A DNA stretch of 64,000 bases from assembly GCF_011009555.1 (NCBI RefSeq), contig NZ_QXHD01000004.1:5075822-5139821 (forward strand). Direction: 5' to 3'. Shown here piece by piece: positions 17,598-25,817 of this stretch (position 1 is its first letter; each line of letters starts with the position of its first letter). Under the pieces are notes generated by a model. That model saw only the letters and a program-made list of their open reading frames with translations. It ran no database searches and was not told where the DNA came from. The stretch comes from Adonisia turfae CCMR0081 (GTDB lineage Bacteria; Cyanobacteriota; Cyanobacteriia; Phormidesmidales; Phormidesmidaceae). The position numbers and the translations under genes were made by a program.

Positions 17598-18104
17598 ATG
17601 ATTACTCTACGTCCTGCCACATCTGACGATTTAGCTGTACTGCGTCACTGGGACGAACAGCCCCATGTAATCGCCTCCGATCCTGATGATGACTGGCAGT
17701 GGGAGATAGAACTCAGCCGCTCACCGACCTGGCGTGAGCAGTTGATTGCTGAACTAGATGGGCGACCCATTGGCTGTATTCAGATTATTGATCCAGCCCT
17801 GGAAGAGAGTCACTATTGGGGCGATGTGCCTGCCAATTTGAGGGCTATCGACCTTTGGATTGGTGCGGCTTCTGACCTGGGCAAAGGCTATGGAACGCAG
17901 ATGATGCGTCTGGCACTGACCCGCTGTTTTACCGACTCAGCTGTGGTGGCTGTGCTGATTGATCCATTGGTTAGCAATACCCGAGCCCACCGTTTTTATG
18001 AACGGCTAGGCTTTCAGCAAATTGAGCGTCGTCAGTTTGGAGGCAGTGACTGTTTTGTTTATCGCCTCAATCGAGAGGGTTGGGACAGTTTGAATCGGGA
18101 TTAG
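17598..18104 (+). CDS. GNAT-family N-acetyltransferase
   Basis: A 168-residue acetyltransferase from the ATG at 17598. It resembles aminoglycoside 6'-acetyltransferase and RimJ-like members: LRPATSDDLAVLRHWDE at the start, the acetyl-CoA loop LGKGYGTQMMRL near residue 95, and the terminal FYERLGFQ motif. An upstream in-frame ATG at 17547 would add 17 residues not typical of the family. The substrate (drug, small amine or protein N-terminus) cannot be predicted. It is a single gene on the plus strand, 60 bp before an unrelated membrane protein. Confidence 0.85.
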   Translation: MITLRPATSDDLAVLRHWDEQPHVIASDPDDDWQWEIELSRSPTWREQLIAELDGRPIGCIQIIDPALEESHYWGDVPANLRAIDLWIGAASDLGKGYGTQMMRLALTRCFTDSAVVAVLIDPLVSNTRAHRFYERLGFQQIERRQFGGSDCFVYRLNREGWDSLNRD

Positions 18105-18164
18105 TGTTCGAGTTATGTTAGCCTCACTAACGCTGCCATCAGAAAGGATAGATAAGCAAGAATT

Positions 18165-18713
18165 ATGCAATTGGTAATAGCTATCGTATCGGGGCTAATT
18201 ACATTGTTGGCATCGTCCTTAATCGCGGTTTATCAATCCCGTACTGAATTCCGCAAGCTGACGAAACAATTAGAACAGACCTACACAACGTCACTCTTTG
18301 ACAAACGCTTAGAGGTCTATCCTGTTCTGTTTAAGGCCCTGAATCAGCTCAACCATAAAATTGAATATAGTTCGCCCGACAAACAACAGCTCATCGAATT
18401 TCAACGCCAATATGATGAGTGGATTTCTGCCCATGCCATTTTGCTAACACCCACGACAGCTAAGGTGATTTGGGGATATCACAACTATCTTATTGAGCTA
18501 CTAGAAGAAAATTACGAAGGTTCCATCCCTCTGGAACAATGGATCGAAATACGAAATATTCAGATTGTTATTGGTAAATTTTTACGGGCAGAAATTGGCG
18601 TGTTTGATACCACAGCAGCCGGCATTCCTGAACTGGAGAGACCCCATGTTAAAGCCATTATCGATCAGCTACAGCGGAGTTCTCAAAAGATTCGTAATCG
18701 CTTTGGCTATTGA
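18165..18713 (+). CDS. Membrane-anchored helical protein of unknown function
   Basis: A 182-residue protein with an N-terminal transmembrane helix (residues 3-24, IAIVSGLITLLASSLIAVY). A soluble, largely helical domain with coiled-coil character follows (FRKLTKQLEQTY onward). The layout resembles many small bacterial proteins that tether a cytoplasmic helical bundle to the membrane. No catalytic motif is visible and I do not recognise a family. An AAGGAT-like ribosome site precedes the ATG at 18165. Neighbours give no functional clue. Confidence 0.65.
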   Translation: MQLVIAIVSGLITLLASSLIAVYQSRTEFRKLTKQLEQTYTTSLFDKRLEVYPVLFKALNQLNHKIEYSSPDKQQLIEFQRQYDEWISAHAILLTPTTAKVIWGYHNYLIELLEENYEGSIPLEQWIEIRNIQIVIGKFLRAEIGVFDTTAAGIPELERPHVKAIIDQLQRSSQKIRNRFGY

Positions 18714-18817
18714 GCCATTGGTGAGCACAGTGTACCTGGGGGATATATCAGAATTCAAACTGATTTGAATCAGATCTAAGATGCTTGTATCACAGTTCTG
18801 TTTCACTCGAACCCACC

Positions 18818-20003
18818 ATGATGAAATCCTGGCTCCGCCCCCCTCGCCTCTGGGTAGGTGAGACCGCAGACGAACAGCACCGCGACGAACAGCACCGCCA
18901 TGCTACTTGGCTAGAGCTATTTTACGATCTGGTGTTTGTGGTAGCCATTTCTCAGCTGGCACACAAACTCAGTGTAGATGTTTCAGTCTATGGATTTCTA
19001 AGTTTTGCAGCCCTGTTTGTGCCCCTATGGTGGGTCTGGATTGGCACAACTTTCTATGCCAACCGGTTTGATAATGACGATGTGGTCCGGCGTATTTTAA
19101 TGGGGCTGCAAATGCTGGCGGTGGCGGCCCTGGCCGTCAATGTGCACCATGGCCTGGATGACAGTTCCAGTAGCTTTGCCCTGGCCTATGTTGCGTCTAG
19201 ACTGATGTTGGTGCTGGAATACCTCTGGGCTGGCTGGCATATTCCGCAAGCGCGAGGTTTAACGAATCGCTACGCTGTGGGGTTTAGTGTAGGCGCACTG
19301 CTATGGCTAATTTCGGCCTTTGTACCGCTGTCGCTTCGCTTCGTTCTATGGACAGTTGGCCTGGCGGTGGATTTTATCACACCCATGTTAGCGAGGACCA
19401 TGGTGCAACAGCTGCCGCCACATCCGGAGCACCTGCCTGAGCGTTTTGGTTTGTTTACCATCATTGTGTTGGGCGAGGCTATTATTGCGGTGGTCAACGG
19501 CGTGTCTGAGATGCATTGGGAGTTTGCCAGTACGCTATGTGCGATCGCAGGTTTCACCATCGCCTTTTCTCTCTGGTGGCTATACTTTGAAAATGTGTCC
19601 GGCTCTGCCCTAGAAACTGCCCGCACCTCTGGCCGCGTCCAGATTTTACAGCTGTGGCTTTATATCCATTTACCCCTGGTGATTGGATTAGCAGCAACCG
19701 GGATCGGTGTGGAAATCGGCTGGCCATGCTGGAGTTTTAGCCACTCCAGAACGATGGCTGTTGTGTGGTTCAGTAGCACTTTGTTATGGCTCATTGGCCG
19801 TACTACATCGCATGGGGGTGATTTTCATGTGTAAGGCCCGAACCCGCCATCGATTAGTGGGTATGGCCGCTATGCTAGGTGTAGGACTAGTGGGGACTGA
19901 GCTCTCCGCCATGGGGGTAATGAGTTTTGTTGCCCTGATGGGAATTGTGCAAGTGGGGCTTGATCTCTATCAGGGTAAACCTGCGTCCTTAAAGGCAGCG
20001 TAG
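18818..20003 (+). pseudogene. ltrA: LtrA-like (low temperature requirement A) membrane protein, frameshifted
   Basis: The N-terminal reading frame (start ATG at 18818) carries the LtrA signature TWLELFYDLVFVVAISQL and several transmembrane helices. It leaves frame shortly after the GIGVE segment near 19715 and continues as an unrelated tail to 19834. The missing C-terminal part, beginning GHAGVLATPERWLLCGSVAL, continues in the +1 frame to 20003. Skipping one base near 19720 joins the two into about 395 residues, the normal family length with all helices. The family is membrane-bound with poorly known function. Either the gene is a recent pseudogene, or one base is wrong in the assembly. Both halves otherwise look under normal coding constraint. 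Confidence 0.8.
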
Positions 20004-20080
20004 GATGTTGGGGCACACAGAATGCAGGGATGCCTCGCCGTGCATCCCGACGGGGTATTTGTTATTAGGGCATACATGTC

Positions 20081-20833
20081 GTGAACACAGACAAGGTTAT
20101 GGTCATTACTGGAGGCAGCCGTGGCATTGGGGCGGCAACGGCGTCTTTAGCCGCAGAACGTGGCTATGCGGTGTGTGTAAACTATCGTCGGAACCATCAG
20201 GCGGCAAATGCGGTTGTTGAGAAGATTCGACAACAAGGGGGTAAGGGAGTTGCGATCGCAGCTGACATCGCAATAGAAGCCGAGGTGATCGCCCTCTTCA
20301 ATGCAGTAGATCATCAGCTAGGTACAATCACAGCCCTGGTCAACAATGCAGGAATTTTAGAACAACAAACCCGCGTAGAGAATCTAGATGCCGCCCGCCT
20401 CAATCGAGTTTTGGCAACCAATGTCACCGGGGCATTTCTATGTGCCCGAGAAGCCATCAAACGCATGTCTACCAAGCGCGGTGGCCCAGGAGGGGCCATT
20501 GTCAATATCTCTTCAGTCGCCGCCCGTCTAGGGGCGGCAGGTGAATATGTAGATTACGCTGCATCTAAAGGGGCGATAGATGCTATGACCCTAGGGTTGG
20601 CTAAAGAAGTAGCCGCAGAAGGGATTCGAGTCAATGCCGTGCGTCCAGGATTTATTTATACGGACATTCATGGCGATGGTGGCGAGCCAGGACGTGTGGA
20701 TCGAGTGAAAGAATTTTTACCCATGAAACGGGGTGGGAAAGCGGTGGAAGTGGCCCAGGCTATCCTGTGGCTGTTATCAAACGAAGCATCCTATACAACC
20801 GGTACGTTTATTGAAGTTGCTGGGGGAAGATAG
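20081..20833 (+). CDS. Short-chain dehydrogenase/reductase (FabG/glucose dehydrogenase-like)
   Basis: A 250-residue NAD(P)-dependent oxidoreductase starting at GTG 20081. The cofactor motif TGGSRGIG is at 9-16, and NNAG, the catalytic Ser in NISSVAA, and the YAASK (YxxxK) pair are all present. The C-terminus ends in the usual TGTFIEVAGGR. The Arg in NYRRN after strand beta-2 favours NADP(H). The substrate cannot be predicted from sequence. It follows ltrA by 77 bp on the same strand and faces the small gene at 20852-21109. Confidence 0.88.
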   Translation: MNTDKVMVITGGSRGIGAATASLAAERGYAVCVNYRRNHQAANAVVEKIRQQGGKGVAIAADIAIEAEVIALFNAVDHQLGTITALVNNAGILEQQTRVENLDAARLNRVLATNVTGAFLCAREAIKRMSTKRGGPGGAIVNISSVAARLGAAGEYVDYAASKGAIDAMTLGLAKEVAAEGIRVNAVRPGFIYTDIHGDGGEPGRVDRVKEFLPMKRGGKAVEVAQAILWLLSNEASYTTGTFIEVAGGR

Positions 20834-20851
20834 CTCTGCCCCCTTGTAAAC

Positions 20852-21109
20852 CTAATTTTGCTTGCTAGCAGCGGCTAAAAAGTAGCGCTTGCCATTCTGT
20901 TCCAGCACAATACCATTGTTGTCAGAATCAAGAACGTTGTGGTCAGTTAATGCTGAAAAAGGGATAAAATCGCCTTGCTCTGTCAAAATGCCCATGATTT
21001 TGCCGGAGGACGTTTTCTCTTTCTTTGGAGTTTCTGAATTAGCACCGGCTCCCTTGGCCATCAGAAGCAGTAATGCAAACGGTAGAAAAACAAGAACTGC
21101 AGGTGACAT
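20852..21109 (-). CDS. Small exported or membrane-anchored protein
   Basis: An 85-residue protein with a hydrophobic N-terminus (AVLVFLPFALLLLMA, about residues 4-18), a Lys-rich linker, and a compact C-terminal domain of about 45 residues. The domain reads like a short beta-sheet module (GILTEQGDFIPFSALTD and NGKRYFLAA). I do not recognise the family. The start has a plausible GAGGA-like site upstream on the minus strand. It is convergent with the SDR gene, leaving an 18-bp gap. Function unknown. Confidence 0.55.
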   Translation of the reverse strand: MSPAVLVFLPFALLLLMAKGAGANSETPKKEKTSSGKIMGILTEQGDFIPFSALTDHNVLDSDNNGIVLEQNGKRYFLAAASKQN

Positions 21110-21346
21110 TGGCTTTTCCTCGTAAGGGTGGCAGAAAAATAACCGACGTTTATTGAAGTCTCTGTATGCTTCAATGTCCTCACTTTAAATTCCTACAAAT
21201 ATTTTTGAAATGATCAAATGCACCAACTTTCTGACTAAAAAGCGCGATGTAGCTTTGTAGTTTTCTGCAAAGCAATGCCGAAATTTAATACCATTGCTGG
21301 AGCCCTTTAGAATGGGTTAGCATGCTTTAGCTTTTTTCCGTTCCCT

Positions 21347-21823
21347 TTGTTTCTTATGCCTGCCCCATCTCCCAATGCTGATTTTCTACACACATGGCGA
21401 TATGCGCTGGCACCTTACAACTTAGGCTATAAGGTCAAACTGGTCTCACAGCTAATGTATCGGGATTTTCTAGAGCGCTTAGACCCCCATGGATTGACCC
21501 CGTTTCACTATCTCGTCCTATGCTGCCTTTGGGAGGAGGATGGACTCTCAACGTCCGGCATTGCCAGCAAGCTGAAGCAATTGGGAGCCACACTTACGGG
21601 CGTTGTTGACCGCATGGAAGATCGCAATCTGGTCTATCGAGAACGCGCTGCTAACGATCGCCGGATTATTCGTATTTGGCTGACTGACGAAGGCAAAAAG
21701 TTAATGACCATTCTCCCACCCCTTGGCGCTGAAACCCTGAACAAAGCAACCCAGGGCATGTCCAAAACAGAACAGGACACCGCCTTGAGATTACTCGATC
21801 AAATCACCCAAAATTTACTCTAA
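21347..21823 (+). CDS. MarR-family transcriptional regulator
   Basis: A winged-helix regulator of 158 residues (or 155 if the ATG at 21356 is used). The DNA-binding region includes TSGIASKLKQLGATLTGVVDRMEDRNLV and the wing RRIIRIWLTDEGK. The family binds short palindromes as dimers and responds to small ligands or oxidation. It is 147 bp upstream of the membrane protein gene at 21970 on the same strand and may control it. Two adjacent Cys residues (LCCLW) lie in the helix before the recognition helix and could be redox-sensitive; this is inference only. A 21110-21346 promoter gap precedes it. Confidence 0.88.
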   Translation: MFLMPAPSPNADFLHTWRYALAPYNLGYKVKLVSQLMYRDFLERLDPHGLTPFHYLVLCCLWEEDGLSTSGIASKLKQLGATLTGVVDRMEDRNLVYRERAANDRRIIRIWLTDEGKKLMTILPPLGAETLNKATQGMSKTEQDTALRLLDQITQNLL

Positions 21824-21969
21824 TCATTTATCACTCAAACCTATTGAGATCTCCAAGGTTGCTTTTTTGAAAATTACTTAATATATTGACTATTAATACA
21901 TTGATCTTTTTAAAGATCGAGCGAACGCTAGTTATTTCAAAGTTTGATCGCCGCCGTTGGAGAGAACGT

Positions 21970-22482
21970 ATGTCAAAGCTTAGTCCTAATCAAAAGAAGT
22001 GGTTACTGTCAGGCCATATCGGCTTCGCTGCCCTATGGACCGGCACTGTTTTAAGTATGTTTCTGCTGTCGCTGCAGAATACATCCAGCGTGAATGCAGA
22101 TGCTATGTATAGCCTTAATGCTGCCATCAATCTATTGGATGATTGGATTGTGATTCCTGCAGCAATGGGTTCAGTGGTTACAGCTACAGCACTTTGTTGG
22201 GGAACGAACTACGGATTTACTAAATTTTATTGGGTGCTGGCAAAATGGTTGCTGACAACAGGTTTAATCCTGTTTGGAACATTTTGGCTATTTCCCTGGG
22301 GACAAGCTTCTGAAGCAATTTCCAGGCAAGAAGGATTACAAGCTTTCTCAAATGCCACCTATACATTTGACGCCATGGGAGTGCTATTGGGAACCGCAAC
22401 ACAAGTATTATTCCTGCTCATTATTATTGGCATCTCAGTTTTGAAACCGTGGGGTAGACGCCCTGCTGGAGAAAAAGATTAA
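21970..22482 (+). CDS. Four-helix integral membrane protein (DUF2269-like)
   Basis: A 170-residue membrane protein from the ATG at 21970, which has GGAGAG about 7 nt upstream. Four transmembrane helices are clear: about 15-32 (SGHIGFAALWTGTVLSMF), 56-75, 83-103 and 140-160. The resemblance to DUF2269-type proteins is from the first helix pattern with a His and the LLDDWIVIPAA segment. It follows the MarR gene and is convergent with the LuxR gene at 22519. Physiological role unknown. Confidence 0.7.
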   Translation: MSKLSPNQKKWLLSGHIGFAALWTGTVLSMFLLSLQNTSSVNADAMYSLNAAINLLDDWIVIPAAMGSVVTATALCWGTNYGFTKFYWVLAKWLLTTGLILFGTFWLFPWGQASEAISRQEGLQAFSNATYTFDAMGVLLGTATQVLFLLIIIGISVLKPWGRRPAGEKD

Positions 22483-22518
22483 CTGTTTCTGCTTTAAAAG
22501 AAAACTCAAACCACCCAA

Positions 22519-23202
22519 TCAAGACGCTAACTGTGCCACCATCTCAGCTCGAGATGAAACCTTTAACTTTCGAAACATCCGCTTTAATGCCTGTTTCACT
22601 GAGTTCTCCGTAATCCACAGTTCAGTACCAATTTCTTTATTAGTCATCCCTCGGGCAACCAGCTCTGCGATTTGAGCTTCCCGTGGGGTGAGGCAGTTGT
22701 TGTGAAACACAATAGGTGCGGGCTTAGCCTGTAAAACAGCCAATCGTGTAGACACATGTAAACACAGAGCACTTAAATCCGCTAGATTTTCAGTCGTAAA
22801 CTTGGGGTCCTGGCGATGGCGAGTCACAGCGATGCCGCCCACCAGCTGCCCCTGGCTGACAATGGGGCCAACCATAACATGACCATGATCGGCGCGAGGG
22901 CAAATCGTTTGCCATACACCAGGGGGCAAAATCACTTCATCATGAACCGCTGCATGATTTTGCATCAAGTAGCGCAGCACAGGATTATGATCCAAGGATA
23001 AAGCCTTTTTTAGCAATGGTGGCGTACGGTCATCAAGGGTTGGCAATTGGTCTAGAAAATACAGGTTCCATCGCTTAGCTGCAAAATACTGCCCAACCTC
23101 TGCCATAAACACCTGGCTCAGCTCAGCTTCCGTCTGTGCCTGGACAATTGTCTGAAACAAGCTTTGTAGAGGAGCTTTGATGAGGGGTTCCATGGCACTC
23201 AC
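22519..23202 (-). CDS. LuxR-family regulator with GAF-like sensor domain
   Basis: A 227-residue regulator. Residues 15-160 look like a GAF-type sensor (start FQTIVQAQTEAELSQVF, later MVGPIVSQGQLVGGIAVTRH). Residues 168-225 are a LuxR-type helix-turn-helix beginning LTPREAQIAELVARG and including NKEIGTELWITENSVKQAL. It is transcribed alone on the minus strand, divergent from the membrane protein at 23293, which is its most likely target beyond itself. Cys308-type receiver residues are absent, so it is ligand- or redox-gated rather than a two-component regulator. Confidence 0.85.
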   Translation of the reverse strand: MSAMEPLIKAPLQSLFQTIVQAQTEAELSQVFMAEVGQYFAAKRWNLYFLDQLPTLDDRTPPLLKKALSLDHNPVLRYLMQNHAAVHDEVILPPGVWQTICPRADHGHVMVGPIVSQGQLVGGIAVTRHRQDPKFTTENLADLSALCLHVSTRLAVLQAKPAPIVFHNNCLTPREAQIAELVARGMTNKEIGTELWITENSVKQALKRMFRKLKVSSRAEMVAQLAS

Positions 23203-23292
23203 TTTTTGCCGCTAGACAAAAGTGTACCCGATCGAGGTCTAGGCGTCAGAAAATAGCCGCCTTAGGGTAGGAGGGTAGCAAGCAAAAGAATT

Positions 23293-23751
23293 ATGCCTTC
23301 ATCCTCTTTATCTAAGACGATAGATGCGCTGCCAATGGCTGTTGACACAACTCCGAATCCAAGATTTAGTGTTGTTGGGTTTTATGTCGTAACTGTTGTG
23401 TTTAACCTCCTTTTTGGGGTGCAACTGTTGACAGCGGGTGTAGCCTATTTTGAGAATCCTAGCTGGTGGCAAGCCCATGTATGGCTGGTGAGGGGATACA
23501 GTGGTTTATCTCTGGTGCTAGTCATGTGGGCCTATGGGGCTGCTTTTTCGCGGCGTATTCGTATCCTGACAGTGAGTATGCCTATTTTATTAGGAGTTCA
23601 GTTTTTGACAATTCATTGGCATCCACCATTTTTGCCAGTGTCATTAGCCATTGTGCATCCCTTAGTTGGGTTCTTTTTGGTTTCTGTTTCCTCTACGCTG
23701 GTGCATCGGGCATGGCGAATTGTCTCACCGAGAAAAGTAGCTGAAATTTAG
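23293..23751 (+). CDS. Four-helix membrane protein of unknown function
   Basis: A 152-residue protein with hydrophobic stretches at about 27-50, 65-88, 95-112 and 118-140, so four transmembrane helices are likely. I do not recognise a family. It shares a 90-bp divergent promoter gap with the LuxR-type gene at 22519-23202 and lies 40 bp upstream of the rhodanese gene, with which it may be co-transcribed. The plus-strand frame at 23466-23744 is a shadow of it. Confidence 0.65.
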   Translation: MPSSSLSKTIDALPMAVDTTPNPRFSVVGFYVVTVVFNLLFGVQLLTAGVAYFENPSWWQAHVWLVRGYSGLSLVLVMWAYGAAFSRRIRILTVSMPILLGVQFLTIHWHPPFLPVSLAIVHPLVGFFLVSVSSTLVHRAWRIVSPRKVAEI

Positions 23752-23791
23752 GCTAGATAGAAAATTGTCAGATAGTTTCTAGGAGAAAACC

Positions 23792-24625
23792 ATGACTGAT
23801 TACGCCTGTCCTGATACTCTTGTCGATACCCAATGGCTAGCCGATCACCTGGATGATCCCAACGTGCGCATTGTTGAACTTGCCATGGGCCCAGATCTGC
23901 TGGAAAACGCCCATATTCCAGGAGCTGTATTTTGGAGTATTTTTCCTGATTTAAGCCAGCCAGACATGAGTATCCAGCTGGATCAAGAAACCATTGAAAA
24001 CGTACTCTCACGCTCTGGCATTAGCCCTGAGACAACAGTTGTTGCCTATGGCAGTGACATCGCCATAGGTGGCGTTGTTTTCTGGTTACTGACCCTATTC
24101 GGCCATGAAAATGTCAAGGTTTTAAACGGTGGTCATCAGAAATGGACAGCAGAATCTCGCCCAGTTACGACTGAGTTCTCTACGTTTGCACCTACTCGGT
24201 ATCAGGCTAAACCCCTGAATTCTAAATTGCGTGTTTTACAAGCCGAAGTAGAAACCTCTTTAAAGGAGCCCGATCAAGTCTTGTTGGATGTGCGCACACC
24301 TGAAGAGTATCGCGGTGAGATCTTTATAATGAAGCCTCCGGAGGGGCAGGAACGGGCAGGGCATATTCCTGGGGCTGTGCATGTGGAACATACCGATACG
24401 GTTAATGATGACGGCACATTTAAATCATTTAATGATCTCAAGCATCTCTATAGCCAACGGGGCATTACACCGGATAAAGAGGTTTTTCCCTACTGTGCCA
24501 TTGGTGGGCGTTCGGCGTTTATCTGGTTTGTGTTGACATACTTGTTGGGGTATCCAAATGTACGTAATTACGATGGCTCATGGAATCAGTGGAGCCGCTT
24601 GCCGGGTATGCCAACAGAGCCATAG
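23792..24625 (+). CDS. Two-domain sulfurtransferase (rhodanese)
   Basis: A 277-residue thiosulfate or 3-mercaptopyruvate sulfurtransferase. An inactive N-terminal rhodanese domain (LVDTQWLADHLDDPNVRIVE at the start) and an active C-terminal domain are fused. The catalytic Cys is in PYCAIGGRSA near residue 233. The loop CAIGGRS is closer to the thiosulfate type (CRxGxRS) than to the mercaptopyruvate type (CGSGVTA). The LLDVRTPEEYRGE segment is also conserved. It follows the membrane protein gene by 40 bp. A GC-rich inverted repeat lies 65 bp past its stop. Confidence 0.92.
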   Translation: MTDYACPDTLVDTQWLADHLDDPNVRIVELAMGPDLLENAHIPGAVFWSIFPDLSQPDMSIQLDQETIENVLSRSGISPETTVVAYGSDIAIGGVVFWLLTLFGHENVKVLNGGHQKWTAESRPVTTEFSTFAPTRYQAKPLNSKLRVLQAEVETSLKEPDQVLLDVRTPEEYRGEIFIMKPPEGQERAGHIPGAVHVEHTDTVNDDGTFKSFNDLKHLYSQRGITPDKEVFPYCAIGGRSAFIWFVLTYLLGYPNVRNYDGSWNQWSRLPGMPTEP

Positions 24626-24689
24626 ACCCTTATGTAGACCTCTATATATCTATACTTGAGTTTGGAGATCCGATCAACGATGATCTTGC

Positions 24690-24720
24690 TGCCCACCGAT
24701 TCGGCTGGATTCGGTGGGCA
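24690..24720. terminator. GC-rich hairpin after the rhodanese gene
   Basis: TGCCCACCGA (24690-24699) pairs exactly with TCGGTGGGCA (24711-24720) around an 11-nt loop. No T-run follows, so termination is only possible, not assured. It lies in a 271-bp gap. Confidence 0.4.
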
Positions 24721-24896
24721 AGAGGGATGGTTCTGCACAATGGCCATGGGCTACGGTAAGGTGGCAGTATTCAGCTACCAGGCAGTTAGCCTCTAACCAT
24801 GGAAGCTGGAGCTGGAGCTGAGCTGTTGCTGGTTGACTGAGCTTGATAATCGGCAATTTAGCCTAAATCCCAGAGATTGATGGAGATTTTTAAGCG

Positions 24897-25433
24897 ATGG
24901 CCAACTACGTCTATATTGCAACCAGCCTCGACGGATTTATCGCGACACCCGACGGTGGTGTTGATTGGCTTGACGACATCCCCAATCCTGATCAGAGTGA
25001 CTTTGGCTACGGTGAGTTTATCAAGCGTGTCGATGCCATTTTAATGGGACGAAACAGTTTTGAGAAGGTTCTCTCATTTGGTACTTGGCCCTATGAAAAG
25101 CTGGTTTTTGTTTTGAGTAATCGCTTAAAGCATGTTCCTGATAACTTAGTAGACAGTGTGGAAATTGTCAGTGGCAACGATCTCAAAACACTGGTTGGAC
25201 AGTTGGATAAACGTGGGTACCACAATTTGTATATTGATGGCGGTCGCACCATCCAAAGTTTCCTGGCGGAGGACATGATTGATGAAATGATTATCACCAG
25301 AGTCCCTGTCTTACTAGGCGATGGCATTCCACTATTTGACAAACTTATAAATAAACTGCAATTTAGGCATAACAAGACTGAGCTATTTAACAATATGCTG
25401 GTGAAGAGTGCTTACAGTCGCATTAGAGCATGA
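24897..25433 (+). CDS. Dihydrofolate reductase-fold protein (RibD C-terminal-like)
   Basis: A 178-residue protein of the RibD C-terminal/DHFR-like superfamily, with the opening YIATSLDGFIATPDGGVDWL and the conserved ILMGRNSFEKV segment. The glycine-rich IDGGRTIQSFL element near residue 118 is the NADPH-binding turn. The family comprises NADPH-dependent reductases related to riboflavin synthesis, but stand-alone members such as YyaP are mostly uncharacterised. A GGAG ribosome site lies 11 nt before the ATG. It is a single gene with no informative neighbours. Confidence 0.85.
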   Translation: MANYVYIATSLDGFIATPDGGVDWLDDIPNPDQSDFGYGEFIKRVDAILMGRNSFEKVLSFGTWPYEKLVFVLSNRLKHVPDNLVDSVEIVSGNDLKTLVGQLDKRGYHNLYIDGGRTIQSFLAEDMIDEMIITRVPVLLGDGIPLFDKLINKLQFRHNKTELFNNMLVKSAYSRIRA

Positions 25434-25817
25434 TTTTTGTAGTAAGGAGCAAGCCATAAATAACATCCAAACGTAACTGTTGAAGAGACGTTCCAGGGAA
25501 CGTCTGTACATTCAAAATTTGGAAGTTAATTGATTTTGCTTTCCAAGCATATATTCGTTTTGTAAACTTGCCATCTTTTCGGGTTGAGACGAGTATTTAG
25601 GAGCGTTTCCACAAATATCTCTATTTCTGTCGAGATCGATATTTTACAACCTTTAAATTTAGAAAAAGATCCGTATAACAAACACATACACAAATTAGGT
25701 GTTGTTAGCTTGAGTGCAAATCAACAGTTTATAGCTATGGTTTTCAACCATAAAACGCTTGTCAATAGATAACTCCTTTACTTGTCAATAGATCATTCCC
25801 TTACTAAATACCTTATT
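25434..25817. other. Non-coding gap with a dispersed palindrome
   Basis: This 384-bp gap lies between the reductase-fold gene and the helical-repeat protein. It holds the palindromic repeat at 25486-25505. A short frame at 25584-25772 (62 codons) lacks a ribosome site and family resemblance and is not called. Confidence 0.5.
25486..25505. repeat. Dispersed palindromic repeat, copy 1
   Basis: AGACGTTCC-AG-GGAACGTCT is a 9-bp perfect stem. A second copy is at 48411-48430, with the sequence AGACGTTGCATGCAACGTCT. The flanks are also similar (AACTG-(TTG)-AA before; TGT-A/G-CAT-T/C-CAA after). The stems differ by a matched C/G exchange, which keeps pairing intact. Confidence 0.65.

Noticed and set aside
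25584..25772. Plus-strand 62-codon frame
   Set aside because: No ribosome site, no family likeness, and the AT-rich composition of a promoter gap.
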